A stretch of 64,000 nucleotides of DNA from Anaerolineales bacterium (GCA_014379595.1 JACMLM010000056.1:1-64000), one strand, 5' to 3'; numbered from the stretch's first letter, positions 46,589 through 56,817 are shown. Notes: generated by a model not told the origin, from the letters alone. Made by a program: numbers and translations.

Positions 46589-47787
46589 TTGCGTAAACCA
46601 AATGCACGCATAAGTACGGTCATACATCCCTGACCTTGCTCAGGCACGGAAACGGGTGGTACAGGAATAGGGTCTGGTATAGGAGTGGGTGTTGGTTCTT
46701 CGCTGCCAATGCCTGTAATGCTAATACCAACTTGAGACCAGCCATTCTTGACGGCTTTTTGTTCCAAACTGTTTGCGCCGAATATCTGAGCAGCTGCTTC
46801 GTAGGTAAGGTTGGCCGCGTTTTGGAAGTTGGATCCGCTCGTCAATTTTTCGGTGAGGGCGGTGTACCAGATCATACCTGCCTTCTGCCATGCAAAGCCG
46901 CCAAGCTCAGCAGCCATAATATAAAAAGCATGATTGACAATGCCAGAGTTGATATGGACGCCGCCATTATCTTCAATTGTAGTGACGTAATCTCGCATGT
47001 GTGCTGGCTGCGGATCACTGCCCAGTACAAAATCGTTATAAGCTGTGCCAGGGGCTTTTAATGAGCGAATGCCTACACCTTTAACATTCGCTGTGAATAG
47101 ACCATCGCCAATGATCCAATTTGCTTCAGCTGCGGTTTGACCAAGCTTATACTGCTTGACCAATGATCCAAAAATATCGGAGATGGCTTCGTTCAGTGCG
47201 CCTGACTGATTGTTATAGTCCAGGTTGGCTTCGTATTGTGTAACGCCATGCGTTAATTCGTGGCCGATAATATCAAGGGAAACAGTAAAACGATTGAATA
47301 ATCTTTCAGTGGAGGGCCGGTCTTCATCTCCATCTCCATAGATCATTTGCTCGCCATCCCAAAAGGCATTGTCGTAACCTTTATCATAATGAACAGTGGA
47401 GATAAGTTTTAGTCCGTTGTTATCGATGGAGTTTCTGCCAAAGGCAGTGCTGAACACATCATACGTATCGCCGCAGCCATTATAGGCTTCGTTGACAGCG
47501 GGGTCTGAAACGGGGTCATCGCCTTCACCACGCAATAATGTGCCGGGCAGTTGTGTGCTGAAATTTGCGCTATAAACGGCACGCTGTTTTAAAGTGGTTG
47601 CTGCCATTCTTGCGTGAAGCGCGCCTCTGAACGTAGCCAGGGAAAGACCGCGCCGTTTGTTGCGAATCTGTTGGGAGGCTGCTATCGAACGCGCAGCAGT
47701 CTGACGCTGTCCGCTTGTGCCGCGCTGCGCGATCTGTTCAAGCATATAGGGTGGAAGGATGCAAAGTATGGAATGACGATGAGACAT
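46585..47787 (-). CDS. M4 family (protealysin-like) metalloprotease with proline-rich C-terminal tail
   Basis: SLDIIGHELTHGVTQYEANLDYNNQSGALNEAISDIFG; short propeptide with ILPPYMLEQIAQ. Confidence 0.92.
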   Translation of the reverse strand: MSHRHSILCILPPYMLEQIAQRGTSGQRQTAARSIAASQQIRNKRRGLSLATFRGALHARMAATTLKQRAVYSANFSTQLPGTLLRGEGDDPVSDPAVNEAYNGCGDTYDVFSTAFGRNSIDNNGLKLISTVHYDKGYDNAFWDGEQMIYGDGDEDRPSTERLFNRFTVSLDIIGHELTHGVTQYEANLDYNNQSGALNEAISDIFGSLVKQYKLGQTAAEANWIIGDGLFTANVKGVGIRSLKAPGTAYNDFVLGSDPQPAHMRDYVTTIEDNGGVHINSGIVNHAFYIMAAELGGFAWQKAGMIWYTALTEKLTSGSNFQNAANLTYEAAAQIFGANSLEQKAVKNGWSQVGISITGIGSEEPTPTPIPDPIPVPPVSVPEQGQGCMTVLMRAFGLRK

Positions 47788-47881
47788 GAAAACTCCTGTT
47801 TCTTCACGTACAGGGCTGTGCTTTACTCGAGTATACGACCATGGATTTGACTTTACAATCCCCAGTTATGGTGAGTTATTA

Positions 47882-48025
47882 CATATGTCATTGCGAGGAG
47901 GGCTTTTGCTCTTCCCGACGAGGCAACCCCCAATATAACGAGGGGATTGCTCACCTGCACTGCAACAAAAGCAGTGTGGCGCAAGTGTCGGGGAAAGTAC
48001 AAGTGCGCCCTCACAACGACATATG
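47882..48025. repeat. MITE/REP-like element
   Basis: CATATGTCATTGCGAGG (47882-47898) versus CCTCACAACGACATATG (48009-48025), 15/17 inverted match. Confidence 0.7.
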
Positions 48026-48040
48026 ACAACGACATAATAG

Positions 48041-48976
48041 TTATCGAAACTTCGACATTACTTCATCAACAAATAGTTGATAAGACTCTGGGTCATTCCC
48101 TGAAAAATCCATGCAGAGATGATCTGCACCGACTTGCTGATACTCCCCTACAATATCGATCAGTCTGGATGGTGTGCCGACTAAAGCCATCCACGGTTCA
48201 ATGCCTTTCGGCAGGAGTTGGCTGATCTTCGCTTGTAATTGCGATTCGGTCGGCGCACAAATGACCATATCATAGGTAGTCTTTTCTATTGTGCTCTCGT
48301 CGCGTCCCACATCATCACAATGACGTTTAAGGGTCTCGCGCTGTTTGGTAAATTCATCAGGCGGCCCCCATAGATTGCAGGCATCTCCCAGTTCAGCAAT
48401 GATGCGCATGGTGACCTTTGGTCCCACACCGCCGATCAAGATAGGAGGATGTGGTTTTTGGAGCGGTTTCGGTTCAAGAATGGCATTCTCAACATGGAAG
48501 TATTCGCCATGAAATGTAAAGGGAGTTTCTGCCCATATGCCAAGGATGAGTTGCAGTGCTTCCTTCATTTGTGCGAGGCGGGTGGAACCTTTATCAATAA
48601 ACTCATAGCCATAGGATTTATATTCAGGCTTGTAGCCTCCCCCGCCAAAACCAAAGTTCATACGCCCATTGCTGATGTGATCGAGGCTGGATGCCATACG
48701 AGCGAGCAACGCAGGGTTACGATATGCAACGGGGCTAACCATCGCGCCGATTCTTATCTGACTGGTAACTGCCGCCAGCGCAGGCAGAACTGTCCAAGCG
48801 TCGAGGAAGGGTTCGTGCTCGGAACCATGTGAGGGCAGCTGATAGAAATGATCCATCACCCAAAACGAGTCGAAGCCATCACGTTCAGCACGCTGGATGT
48901 GGGCTTTGGTATCTGCCCAGATATCACCCGTTCCATTAGGGTATACATAAGAGACATTGCGCAGGCCAAATTTCAT
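48041..48976 (-). CDS. Luciferase-like monooxygenase (LLM/F420-type)
   Basis: GFDSFWVMDHFYQ, SQIRIGAMVSPVAYRNPALLARMASSLDHISNGRMNFGFGGG. Confidence 0.9.
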   Translation of the reverse strand: MKFGLRNVSYVYPNGTGDIWADTKAHIQRAERDGFDSFWVMDHFYQLPSHGSEHEPFLDAWTVLPALAAVTSQIRIGAMVSPVAYRNPALLARMASSLDHISNGRMNFGFGGGGYKPEYKSYGYEFIDKGSTRLAQMKEALQLILGIWAETPFTFHGEYFHVENAILEPKPLQKPHPPILIGGVGPKVTMRIIAELGDACNLWGPPDEFTKQRETLKRHCDDVGRDESTIEKTTYDMVICAPTESQLQAKISQLLPKGIEPWMALVGTPSRLIDIVGEYQQVGADHLCMDFSGNDPESYQLFVDEVMSKFR

Positions 48977-49214
48977 AAGTCTATTGTACTCAAGTTTTAT
49001 ATATAGTACTGAAATGGGGAGTCCACTAGGCAATGATTAATATTACAACCATCATTCATCTGCGACATCGCGTATGACCCGCTGAACATAGTAGATTATG
49101 ATATTCTGAAGCTACACATCACCCCGGCTTGCCCAGTTTTACCAAGCAAATTAAAATCAGCATATTGCCATGAAGTAGATACTGACAATATAATATTAAA
49201 TAAGGAGAAATATC

Positions 49215-49538
49215 ATGAACCAATCCAATGATCCACAACAAATAGAATACGGCGTGCCCCCTACGCAACTGCCAACCAGCACTCTAGCCATGGTCAGCAT
49301 GATCGCAGGCCTCCTGGGATTCGGTGTCTTTCCAGTGATCGGTACGATCATTGCTATCATCACCGGGTACATGGCAAGGAAGGAGACACGCGCTGTTCCG
49401 CCCAAGTTTGCAGGCGATGGCATGGCAACCGCAGGAATCATTATGGGTTACATTCAAGTCGGCTTGATTGTCATTAGCATCTGCTGTTTTATTGCATACT
49501 TCGTATTCATTTTTGTAGCAGTAGGCACTGGTAATTAA
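49215..49538 (+). CDS. DUF4190-like membrane protein
   Basis: STLAMVSMIAGLLGF..., GYMARKETR...., DGMATAGIIMGYIQVGL. Confidence 0.75.
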   Translation: MNQSNDPQQIEYGVPPTQLPTSTLAMVSMIAGLLGFGVFPVIGTIIAIITGYMARKETRAVPPKFAGDGMATAGIIMGYIQVGLIVISICCFIAYFVFIFVAVGTGN

Positions 49539-49542
49539 GATA

Positions 49543-50379
49543 TTGATGAATACAAGTCCACCCAGCTCAAACAATCCAATACTACCGGCCCTGCTAAGGG
49601 TCTTCAATTGGACTGAAGCCATGCTGCTTTTAATTGCAGGCAGTGTATTCTTTTTACCTGACCTGGTACGCCCACACTGGCCCTGGGTCATTGCGCCATT
49701 CAATGCAGGTTTCGTAGGAGCGGTTTATCTCGGTTCTTTTACTGCCACAGCATTGATGGTCTTGCACAATCGGTGGGCGCCAGCGCGAATTGTTTTGCCA
49801 ATGATCTTTGTGTTCACAACCATAGTCCTTGGCATCATATTATTCAACCTTGATAAATTTGATTTCCAAAACCCCGTCACATTTGTATGGATCTTATTTT
49901 ATATCGCTCTGCCTATCAATAGCGCCTATCATCTTTGGCTCCTAAGAGACCTTGCGCCTGCTAATGCACACCCTACCAACGAACGTTGGCGATATTTTCT
50001 TTTCGCATTTGCAGCCTTGCTTGGTTTATATGGGTTGACATTGATCGTTGCGCCCGTAGCTGCATCCGCTTTTTGGCCCTGGCCGATTGATGCCTTTCAC
50101 GGTCAAATGTACAGCGGCGCTTTCATTACCATGGCAGTGGGTTCATATTTAATCGCACGCAAAGCCGCATCTGTTGAGTGGCAAACTCTCGGCTTGACCC
50201 TTATCGTCATCGCTGCAACTTCCATTGTGGGGCTGGTGTGGGTCAACGCCACAGTTCCATTAGATAAGAAAGTCAACTGGGCATTGAGCGGCACATGGGC
50301 ATGGCTGATATTAATAGCTGTAATTGGTGCCACAGGCGTAGCTATGTTTTCACATTCGCGTCAGATTAAAAATCCATAA
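49543..50379 (+). CDS. Multi-pass membrane protein, paralog of 34301-35143
   Basis: FWPWPIDAFHGQMYSGAF. Confidence 0.7.
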   Translation: MMNTSPPSSNNPILPALLRVFNWTEAMLLLIAGSVFFLPDLVRPHWPWVIAPFNAGFVGAVYLGSFTATALMVLHNRWAPARIVLPMIFVFTTIVLGIILFNLDKFDFQNPVTFVWILFYIALPINSAYHLWLLRDLAPANAHPTNERWRYFLFAFAALLGLYGLTLIVAPVAASAFWPWPIDAFHGQMYSGAFITMAVGSYLIARKAASVEWQTLGLTLIVIAATSIVGLVWVNATVPLDKKVNWALSGTWAWLILIAVIGATGVAMFSHSRQIKNP

Positions 50380-50388
50380 CGGAGAGCC

Positions 50389-51246
50389 ATGATACCCACC
50401 CTTCTTTTTGGCCGCACCGGCCATGAAAGCACCCGTACCATCTTTGGTGCCGCCGCATTTTGGGAGACGCCTCAAAAAGATGTAGACGCGACCATGGACT
50501 TGATCTTGCAAAACGGAATCAACCATGTCGATACTGCTTCAAGCTATGGTCAATCTGAAAAGCTGTTAGGAGATTGGATTCGCCGCAACGGGAAACAATT
50601 TTTCCTCGCGACCAAAACAGGTGAACGTACGAAGCAGACTGCGTATGATCAAATCCGCCGCTCGCTTGACCTGTTACATGTTCCCCAAGTGGACATGATC
50701 CAGCTCCACGGTTTGCACGAAGAACCTGATTGGAGCACTGCGTTCGGTCCCGGCGGCGTAATGGAAGCGGTCATCCAGGCACGTGATGAAGGACTGGTAC
50801 GCTTCATCGGCGTCACCGGGCATGGCGTACCAGTGACAGAGTTTCATCTGCGCTCATTGGAACAGTTTGATTTTGACTCTGTGTTGCTGCCATACAATCA
50901 TGTGATGATGCAAAATCAGGGCTATGCAGAAGGCTTCAATAAATTGTTTGCAGTGTGCAAGGAACGCACCATTGCGGTGCAAACGATTAAGGGCATTACA
51001 AGATCCCCCTGGAATGATACACAGCAAAACCGTACCACATGGTATCGTCCGCTTGAAGAACAAGCCGACATTGATCTAGCAGTGCATTGGGTTTTTGGTA
51101 ATTCACAAGTATTCCTCAACACCGCAGGTGATATAAATATTTTGCCGCGCACACTTGATGCGGCTCATCGTTTTGAGTCACGCCCCAGTGAGCAGGATAT
51201 GCACGCACTCACCGAACGCCTTACGATGGAACCACTGTTTACATAG
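50389..51246 (+). CDS. Aldo/keto reductase family protein
   Basis: NGINHVDTASSYGQSEKLLGDWI, FFLATKTGERT, RSLDLLHVPQVDMIQLHGL. Confidence 0.9.
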   Translation: MIPTLLFGRTGHESTRTIFGAAAFWETPQKDVDATMDLILQNGINHVDTASSYGQSEKLLGDWIRRNGKQFFLATKTGERTKQTAYDQIRRSLDLLHVPQVDMIQLHGLHEEPDWSTAFGPGGVMEAVIQARDEGLVRFIGVTGHGVPVTEFHLRSLEQFDFDSVLLPYNHVMMQNQGYAEGFNKLFAVCKERTIAVQTIKGITRSPWNDTQQNRTTWYRPLEEQADIDLAVHWVFGNSQVFLNTAGDINILPRTLDAAHRFESRPSEQDMHALTERLTMEPLFT

Positions 51247-51253
51247 GTAGACT

Positions 51254-51478
51254 ATGTCTAGTGAACAATCCAATGATCCTCTGCATGGCATCACACTGGA
51301 AATGATCCTTAATCATCTGGTACAGCAATATGGCTTTGAAGAATTAGGGACGAGGATCGCGATCAAGTGTTTTACAGATAACCCAAGTATAAAATCCAGC
51401 TTGAAGTTTTTGAGAAGAACACCATGGGCGAGAAAAAAGGTTGAAGAGTTATATCTGACGTCTATAAAAAGGAAATAA
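51254..51478 (+). CDS. VF530 family protein
   Basis: [28 protein letters not shown]...[30 protein letters not shown]. Confidence 0.85.
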   Translation: MSSEQSNDPLHGITLEMILNHLVQQYGFEELGTRIAIKCFTDNPSIKSSLKFLRRTPWARKKVEELYLTSIKRK

Positions 51479-51480
51479 CA

Positions 51481-51813
51481 ATGCAGACCCTCTTATTCAT
51501 TTATATTGTCGGCGGGTTATTACTGGTGCTCATTGCTCTTCCATTAATCGCTGGCAAGATCAAGCCAAATCTGTATTACGGCTTTCGCGTGCCCACTACT
51601 TTGAAAAACCCAGAGATATGGTATGCCACCAACAAGCATTTCGCCGAACGTCTGCTCATCAGCGCAGTAATCGAAATAGCTGTTGCAATAGGATTATATT
51701 TTTGGCCGAATATAAGCGTGGATGTATACGCGCTGTCTATATTGGGAGTGTTCGTAATCACATCTGCGGTTGCATTTATTCAGAGTTGGAGATACATGAA
51801 AACCCTGAGCTAA
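51481..51813 (+). CDS. SdpI family membrane protein
   Basis: IKPNLYYGFRVPTTLKNPEIWYATNKHF. Confidence 0.82.
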   Translation: MQTLLFIYIVGGLLLVLIALPLIAGKIKPNLYYGFRVPTTLKNPEIWYATNKHFAERLLISAVIEIAVAIGLYFWPNISVDVYALSILGVFVITSAVAFIQSWRYMKTLS

Positions 51814-51850
51814 ATATAAACTCCCTGCTAGATTAGCAGGGAGTTTATAT
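51814..51850. terminator. Bidirectional intrinsic terminator
   Basis: ATATAAACTCCCTGCTA-GAT-TAGCAGGGAGTTTATAT. Confidence 0.8.
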
Positions 51851-51872
51851 TTTAAAAAGTATGCTGTGTTGA

Positions 51873-52157
51873 TCACGCACTGGGTCTACGCATCAAGGCT
51901 ACAAGAGCAAGCAGGAAAGCCACACCAGCGATCATCAGTACACCAATAATCAGCACCGTATTCATTCCAACGCCACCAGTCACAGGGACCTGTTCCGGGG
52001 CAGCTGTTTCACCCGGCAAAACAACTGTCACTCCTACGACCGGCGTGGGATCATCTTGAAGATAAGGCGCAGCGTTCACAGCCGAAACAGATTGAAAAGC
52101 TACTAATACCATTGCAGCCAAAATCAGCATATATACGAAAATCGATCTTTTATTCAT
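51873..52157 (-). CDS. Small secreted protein with PVTGG motif, TM helix and basic tail
   Basis: Signal peptide, EQVPVTGGVGMNTVLIIGVLMIAGVAFLLALVALMRRPSA. Confidence 0.65.
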   Translation of the reverse strand: MNKRSIFVYMLILAAMVLVAFQSVSAVNAAPYLQDDPTPVVGVTVVLPGETAAPEQVPVTGGVGMNTVLIIGVLMIAGVAFLLALVALMRRPSA

Positions 52158-52313
52158 TAGTACCTCCAGACATTCCCATATATAAAGGGACGTCAATTCG
52201 TGGAATTTGTATTACATTATGTGTAACGATTATCTTTATAAAGTGTTATATCCAGCCAGATGTATAGGTTACGCATATAAAAGCATCAAGATCACCTTTG
52301 AGAGGAGAATGAT

Positions 52314-52694
52314 ATGCAAAACAAAGTAGTAGTTCCCGGTAAGGTCAAGAAAGAGAGCAACAAAAAATATAAGATCGAGAAAGATAAAAGCTCTGAATCA
52401 GATGTAACGGTTGAACTGACAGGCGATGGAGATTATCAGGTGGAAAAGTTAAGCGTGGACGGGCTCCCCACCAATATGATTGACGGCAACCCCATTCGCT
52501 GGTTCAACAATTTTGCCATCAAAAAGAATGGCCAATATATCAACGAAATATTTTTTGTGACGATTCCAGATCCGGGAAAATCACGCGTGGTAATCTTCGA
52601 TGGCAACGGGAATCCATACTATTACACCGGCGAAGTAATAAAAAACACCATCGAACTGACCGATGGCGATCCTGCGGGTGGCTTTTCCCCATAA
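52314..52694 (+). CDS. Hypothetical protein
   Basis: GAGAGGAG SD; 126 aa. Confidence 0.6.
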   Translation: MQNKVVVPGKVKKESNKKYKIEKDKSSESDVTVELTGDGDYQVEKLSVDGLPTNMIDGNPIRWFNNFAIKKNGQYINEIFFVTIPDPGKSRVVIFDGNGNPYYYTGEVIKNTIELTDGDPAGGFSP

Positions 52695-55600
52695 TCAGTT
52701 AAGTAAACCGTTTGTTTTTGCCACTTCCTGAATGGTGCGCCGCCACGGCACGTTTTCTATAAACATCAGGCGTGCATCTTCTGAACGTAACTTTAAGACC
52801 TGCGCATTCAACAGTTGAATTGCATTTTGCAAAACGACTGTAAGACGCGGGTCTTTTGTATTCTCTAAAAATCGAATCAATGACAAATAAATTCGAAGCG
52901 GCTCTTCAGCGCCTTCAAATGACTTGTCTTTATCCATATATTGAACGATATGTTGAGCCTCAAGCTTCGCAGGCTCAGAAACCGCATCATTTGTTTTCAG
53001 ATAAGCATTGAGCAATCCCGCACGGGCCTCGACAACCAGTATGGGAGTATTTATTTCTGATCTAATCTCGATACTCTTTAAAAATGCTTTTATCGCTTCA
53101 TCTGTTTCATTCTTTAGTAAGAAGGCATATCCCAAACAAAAATAAGCCCAACCATCTCCTGTCCGATCTCCAAGTTTTGTAGAAAGCTCAAGCGCCTTTT
53201 GCGCCCACTGATATGCGTCCTGCGCCAAACCCTGCCCGACTGCACTTGCGCTCAAGTTAAAGTATGCATACATCTCCAAAGATTGATTGCCAGCTTCACG
53301 CAAGAGGGTTAAAGCCTGTTCATGATAATGAATTGCTTTAGAGTAATCACCTAAAATTCCCGTCACCCAACCCAAATTCATTAGAACACCGCCCTTGTAT
53401 TTTATATTTCCAAGCTCATGAAAAACAGAGTACGCCTGGTCAAAATAGTCCCGCGCAGTAGAAAAATCTCCTTGAGATAAGCCCACCGTATTGGCGAGAT
53501 TGTTTAGTGCCATAGCTTCCAGGTATCTATCCTTCATCTCTCTTGCGATTACAAGTGCCTGTTCATGATGTGTCATCGCAACACTTGGGCTATCCCTTTC
53601 AAGAGAGATCAAACCCAATGTCGTTAAAGCACGCCCTTCTTCGCTACAAGTTTTGTTTTTTCGAGTGAACTCAAGTGCATCTCTCGCATATTGATAAGCT
53701 TCATCAACCTTTCCGACACGCAAAAATGCATTTGGCAAAACCATATAGGTTGCGAGAACAGTTTCTGCATCTCCCATTTCTTCAGCAAGACCTTTTGCCT
53801 GCAATGCATATGTAAGCACGCCTTGGAAATCTCCCAACCCTGAAAAATAATATGCGCGGCGCATATTGGCGCGTGCCAACAACCCGTCATCTGTGAGCAT
53901 CTTCGCCAACTCGTCAAGAACATCCAGATCCTTTAGCTGTTCGGTGGGATTGCTGATATTGTAATGACACTCCGCGCGCAAAAGCAACAGATCAAATTTT
54001 ATGCGCAAGTCGTCAGGTGACACAAAGGTTAATGCACGCGTGAAGTAATCAATAGCCTGAGTATTCTGATATACACTCAACGAAAGTTTCCCCGCCATGC
54101 TTAAGTAATGAAGTGCTTTATCTTTCAAGTCTGCTTTTTCAGCATGATATGCCAATTCAGGATAATGAGATTCAAGATCATTACCGTAAACTACTTCCAT
54201 TGCAGCAAGAGCAAAACCATGCAATTCCTTTAATCGCCCAGTCAATTGCATAAAGTAAGCTGCGTCACGCAGTAATGCATGCTTAAATATATATTCCATT
54301 TCTGTCAGGGGCATCCAGATATTTGCTTTTTCAGCTTGCTTCACATGCTGTAGAAATTCATCATCAGAGCTAAGCATTTCAGCAAGTACGCGCATTTCAA
54401 ATTCACGACCTAATACAGATGCAGTTTGTACAGTTTCATGCACACGCTGACCCAAACGGTCCAGGCGCGCTACGAGTACAGCACGCACATCTGTCGGCAT
54501 GGATGTCTGCGCCCGTTCATTCGCAAAATATTTTCCACTTGCATCCAAAGCCAATGCGCCATTCTCAAATAGATAACGCAGGATTTGTTCAGCAAAAAAC
54601 GGGTTGCCATCGGCACGATCATCCAGTAGTTTTGTTAATAAGCTTGAAATCGGCTTGCCTAGAATTTCTTGCGCAAGCTGGTTCATACTGGCCGTGGACA
54701 ACTTCCCAAGCCGTATGCCTGCCATTGAAACTTCATCCATTATCTTGACTGAATCGCCTTCGGGGCGCTGTGTGGCGATGATGGCAATCGGATATTGCTT
54801 ATCTGGCTCTGCAAGCAGAGTGCGCACAAAATAAGAAAGGAAAGCGCCCGTATCTTCGTCCAGCCAGTGCGTATCTTCCATGAAAAGGATCAACGGCTTT
54901 TGTAAACTCTCGGCGCGAAAGAGCACGCTCAAACCAGTCAACGTATTATCGTAACGACCCTTCGCATCTAAACTTTCGTACAATGAACCTGGCTGGCTGA
55001 TATTGACCAATGCCGCAAGCACCGAGCTGGTACGCATCAACTCGGCGGCAAGTTCAGCATCTGTTGTGGCAACTACTAATTCCTGTATGTTGCGCGAGAA
55101 TGCGATCAAATTAATTTCATCGGACTGGTCTTCCAACAATTGAAAGCGCTTCTTCAACCAATCTTTAAGTGGGTTAAATGACAAACGTAGGATCTGATCC
55201 ACCTGACAAACCACCCAACGCGTGGGTTGATCGTGAAAATAATCTGATAGCTGGAAGGTGTGTACGAGACGACTCTTGCCAATGCCTGCTTCACCTTTCA
55301 GCACCATCACGCCAGCGAATTGTCCCTGCTTTAACGGATCAATAAATGCGGCAAGTGACTCCATCTCACGCTTGCGCCCCACCAAATGACCCTGATAGAC
55401 AGTCTCCGCAACTTCCTTACGGCCTAATAAAGTAAAAGTTTTTTGTTTACGCTTGAAACCTTTGAATTGATATTCATCAAGAAATTTTAAGTTGAACTGT
55501 TTTTCAGCGCGTCGAGCTACTTCTTCATCCAGCCAAAACTCACTGGGGCCAGCATGTTCCATCAAACGCGCGGCGAGGTTCACACCCCAGCCGTACGCTG

Positions 55601-56639
55601 TGTAATCTTCGAGTTGACTCGCGCCAATAAAACCCGCATATGCCATACGATATGAAAGGCCCGCGCGTAAAGACAGGCGTGTACGTGCAGAAAGTTCAAG
55701 AATAAAATTCAAGGCACGCTCTACATCATTTTCATGTGCGGCAGGTGCACCCCAGATCATGAGCAAATTAAATCCTTTATCGCCCAGGTCTGGCCGTAAA
55801 AAATATCCACCATATTGTTCCTGCAATAAATATACAGTTTGCATGAATGGTGCAATCAAGGCTTCATCAGAAATGCCCGCAGGAATATCTATAAAAAGAT
55901 TTACTGCCTGACGAAACTCACCTGCCAGCGGCAGGCGGGCAACTGAATCAGGGAAGAAAATACCGACGAGGTCATCTGCAGGCATCGGCGGAGAAACAGG
56001 AAGCGGCTCTGGCAGTACATCCGCATCAACATTTTTAATTAGAAAACAATCGGCCACATTCGAAACATGCACTGTGTCTTTTAGGAGCGCATACAAATTT
56101 GCATCGGTAACAATATCACCAGGGCGGCAACATTCCTCGGCTGCAACAGCACCAGTGAGGCTGTCACCACGAAACCAATATGTGGCATGTGCGTCATCTA
56201 CAGATTTGAAAATTTGCCATCTCGTTTCGCCGAAGCCAATACCAACTTTGATATGAATGGGAAAGTTTCCATAAGCAGTAGATATCTGTGAATGAGATTT
56301 GACTTGCGACTGGATCGCCATTGCGGAGGCCAGACAGCGCTTCGCTATATCACCCTCAACCTGTTCACTAGGGAAAACAGCATTGAACGCATCCCCGGCA
56401 TAGCCAATGACAAACCCGCCTTGTGCATATACAGCATTGACCAATGGCTCGAAGACAACGCGCATCATTTCGGCTAAAACTTCGGCACCATGTGAGCCAT
56501 GCTGTGAAAGCGTATCGGTCATTGTGGAGAAGCCAGATAGATCTGCAAACATGGATGCACCCTGAAAGGAACCGCGCATTTCACCTGCACGATAACGATC
56601 ATAAATAAAATCAGGGACGAGTCGATGATATATCTGCAT
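52695..56639 (-). CDS. Tandem class III nucleotidyl cyclase-like domains + AAA ATPase + TPR protein
   Basis: FADLSGFSTMTDTL...GYAGDAFNAVFP; second domain LFIDIPAGIS...AYGWGVNLAARLMEHAG; GEAGIGKSRL Walker A; multiple TPR units. Confidence 0.88.
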   Translation of the reverse strand: MQIYHRLVPDFIYDRYRAGEMRGSFQGASMFADLSGFSTMTDTLSQHGSHGAEVLAEMMRVVFEPLVNAVYAQGGFVIGYAGDAFNAVFPSEQVEGDIAKRCLASAMAIQSQVKSHSQISTAYGNFPIHIKVGIGFGETRWQIFKSVDDAHATYWFRGDSLTGAVAAEECCRPGDIVTDANLYALLKDTVHVSNVADCFLIKNVDADVLPEPLPVSPPMPADDLVGIFFPDSVARLPLAGEFRQAVNLFIDIPAGISDEALIAPFMQTVYLLQEQYGGYFLRPDLGDKGFNLLMIWGAPAAHENDVERALNFILELSARTRLSLRAGLSYRMAYAGFIGASQLEDYTAYGWGVNLAARLMEHAGPSEFWLDEEVARRAEKQFNLKFLDEYQFKGFKRKQKTFTLLGRKEVAETVYQGHLVGRKREMESLAAFIDPLKQGQFAGVMVLKGEAGIGKSRLVHTFQLSDYFHDQPTRWVVCQVDQILRLSFNPLKDWLKKRFQLLEDQSDEINLIAFSRNIQELVVATTDAELAAELMRTSSVLAALVNISQPGSLYESLDAKGRYDNTLTGLSVLFRAESLQKPLILFMEDTHWLDEDTGAFLSYFVRTLLAEPDKQYPIAIIATQRPEGDSVKIMDEVSMAGIRLGKLSTASMNQLAQEILGKPISSLLTKLLDDRADGNPFFAEQILRYLFENGALALDASGKYFANERAQTSMPTDVRAVLVARLDRLGQRVHETVQTASVLGREFEMRVLAEMLSSDDEFLQHVKQAEKANIWMPLTEMEYIFKHALLRDAAYFMQLTGRLKELHGFALAAMEVVYGNDLESHYPELAYHAEKADLKDKALHYLSMAGKLSLSVYQNTQAIDYFTRALTFVSPDDLRIKFDLLLLRAECHYNISNPTEQLKDLDVLDELAKMLTDDGLLARANMRRAYYFSGLGDFQGVLTYALQAKGLAEEMGDAETVLATYMVLPNAFLRVGKVDEAYQYARDALEFTRKNKTCSEEGRALTTLGLISLERDSPSVAMTHHEQALVIAREMKDRYLEAMALNNLANTVGLSQGDFSTARDYFDQAYSVFHELGNIKYKGGVLMNLGWVTGILGDYSKAIHYHEQALTLLREAGNQSLEMYAYFNLSASAVGQGLAQDAYQWAQKALELSTKLGDRTGDGWAYFCLGYAFLLKNETDEAIKAFLKSIEIRSEINTPILVVEARAGLLNAYLKTNDAVSEPAKLEAQHIVQYMDKDKSFEGAEEPLRIYLSLIRFLENTKDPRLTVVLQNAIQLLNAQVLKLRSEDARLMFIENVPWRRTIQEVAKTNGLLN

Positions 56640-56754
56640 TTGTATTGGATTTTACCGCTTGTTGTGTTAATTAATAACTTTCTTAAGCACAAGCGAATAT
56701 AATCAGAGCCATGCCGATATCATGTTTTGTATTCAGCAGTAAAACTGCTCGTTG

Positions 56755-56801
56755 CGCCGTCCTCGACGCGAGGTTCACACCAAACGCCGTCGAGGACGGC
56801 G
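56755..56801. repeat. Extragenic palindrome
   Basis: CGCCGTCCTCGACG (56755-56768) / CGTCGAGGACGGCG (56788-56801). Confidence 0.7.
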
Positions 56802-56817
56802 GCTTGAGCCTTTAGTT

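Noticed and set aside
47195-47203. Another AGTGCGCCT on the plus strand, considered as a third leader
   Set aside because: Inside the M4 protease gene on the opposite strand; no SD, short ORF or terminator.
47618-47626. AGCGCGCCT on the plus strand, considered as a third leader
   Set aside because: Also inside the M4 protease gene; no leader architecture around it.
47841-48035. Short ORFs (CHCEEGFCSSRRGNPQ...) on both strands
   Set aside because: They are translations of the MITE/REP-like repeat at 47882-48025.
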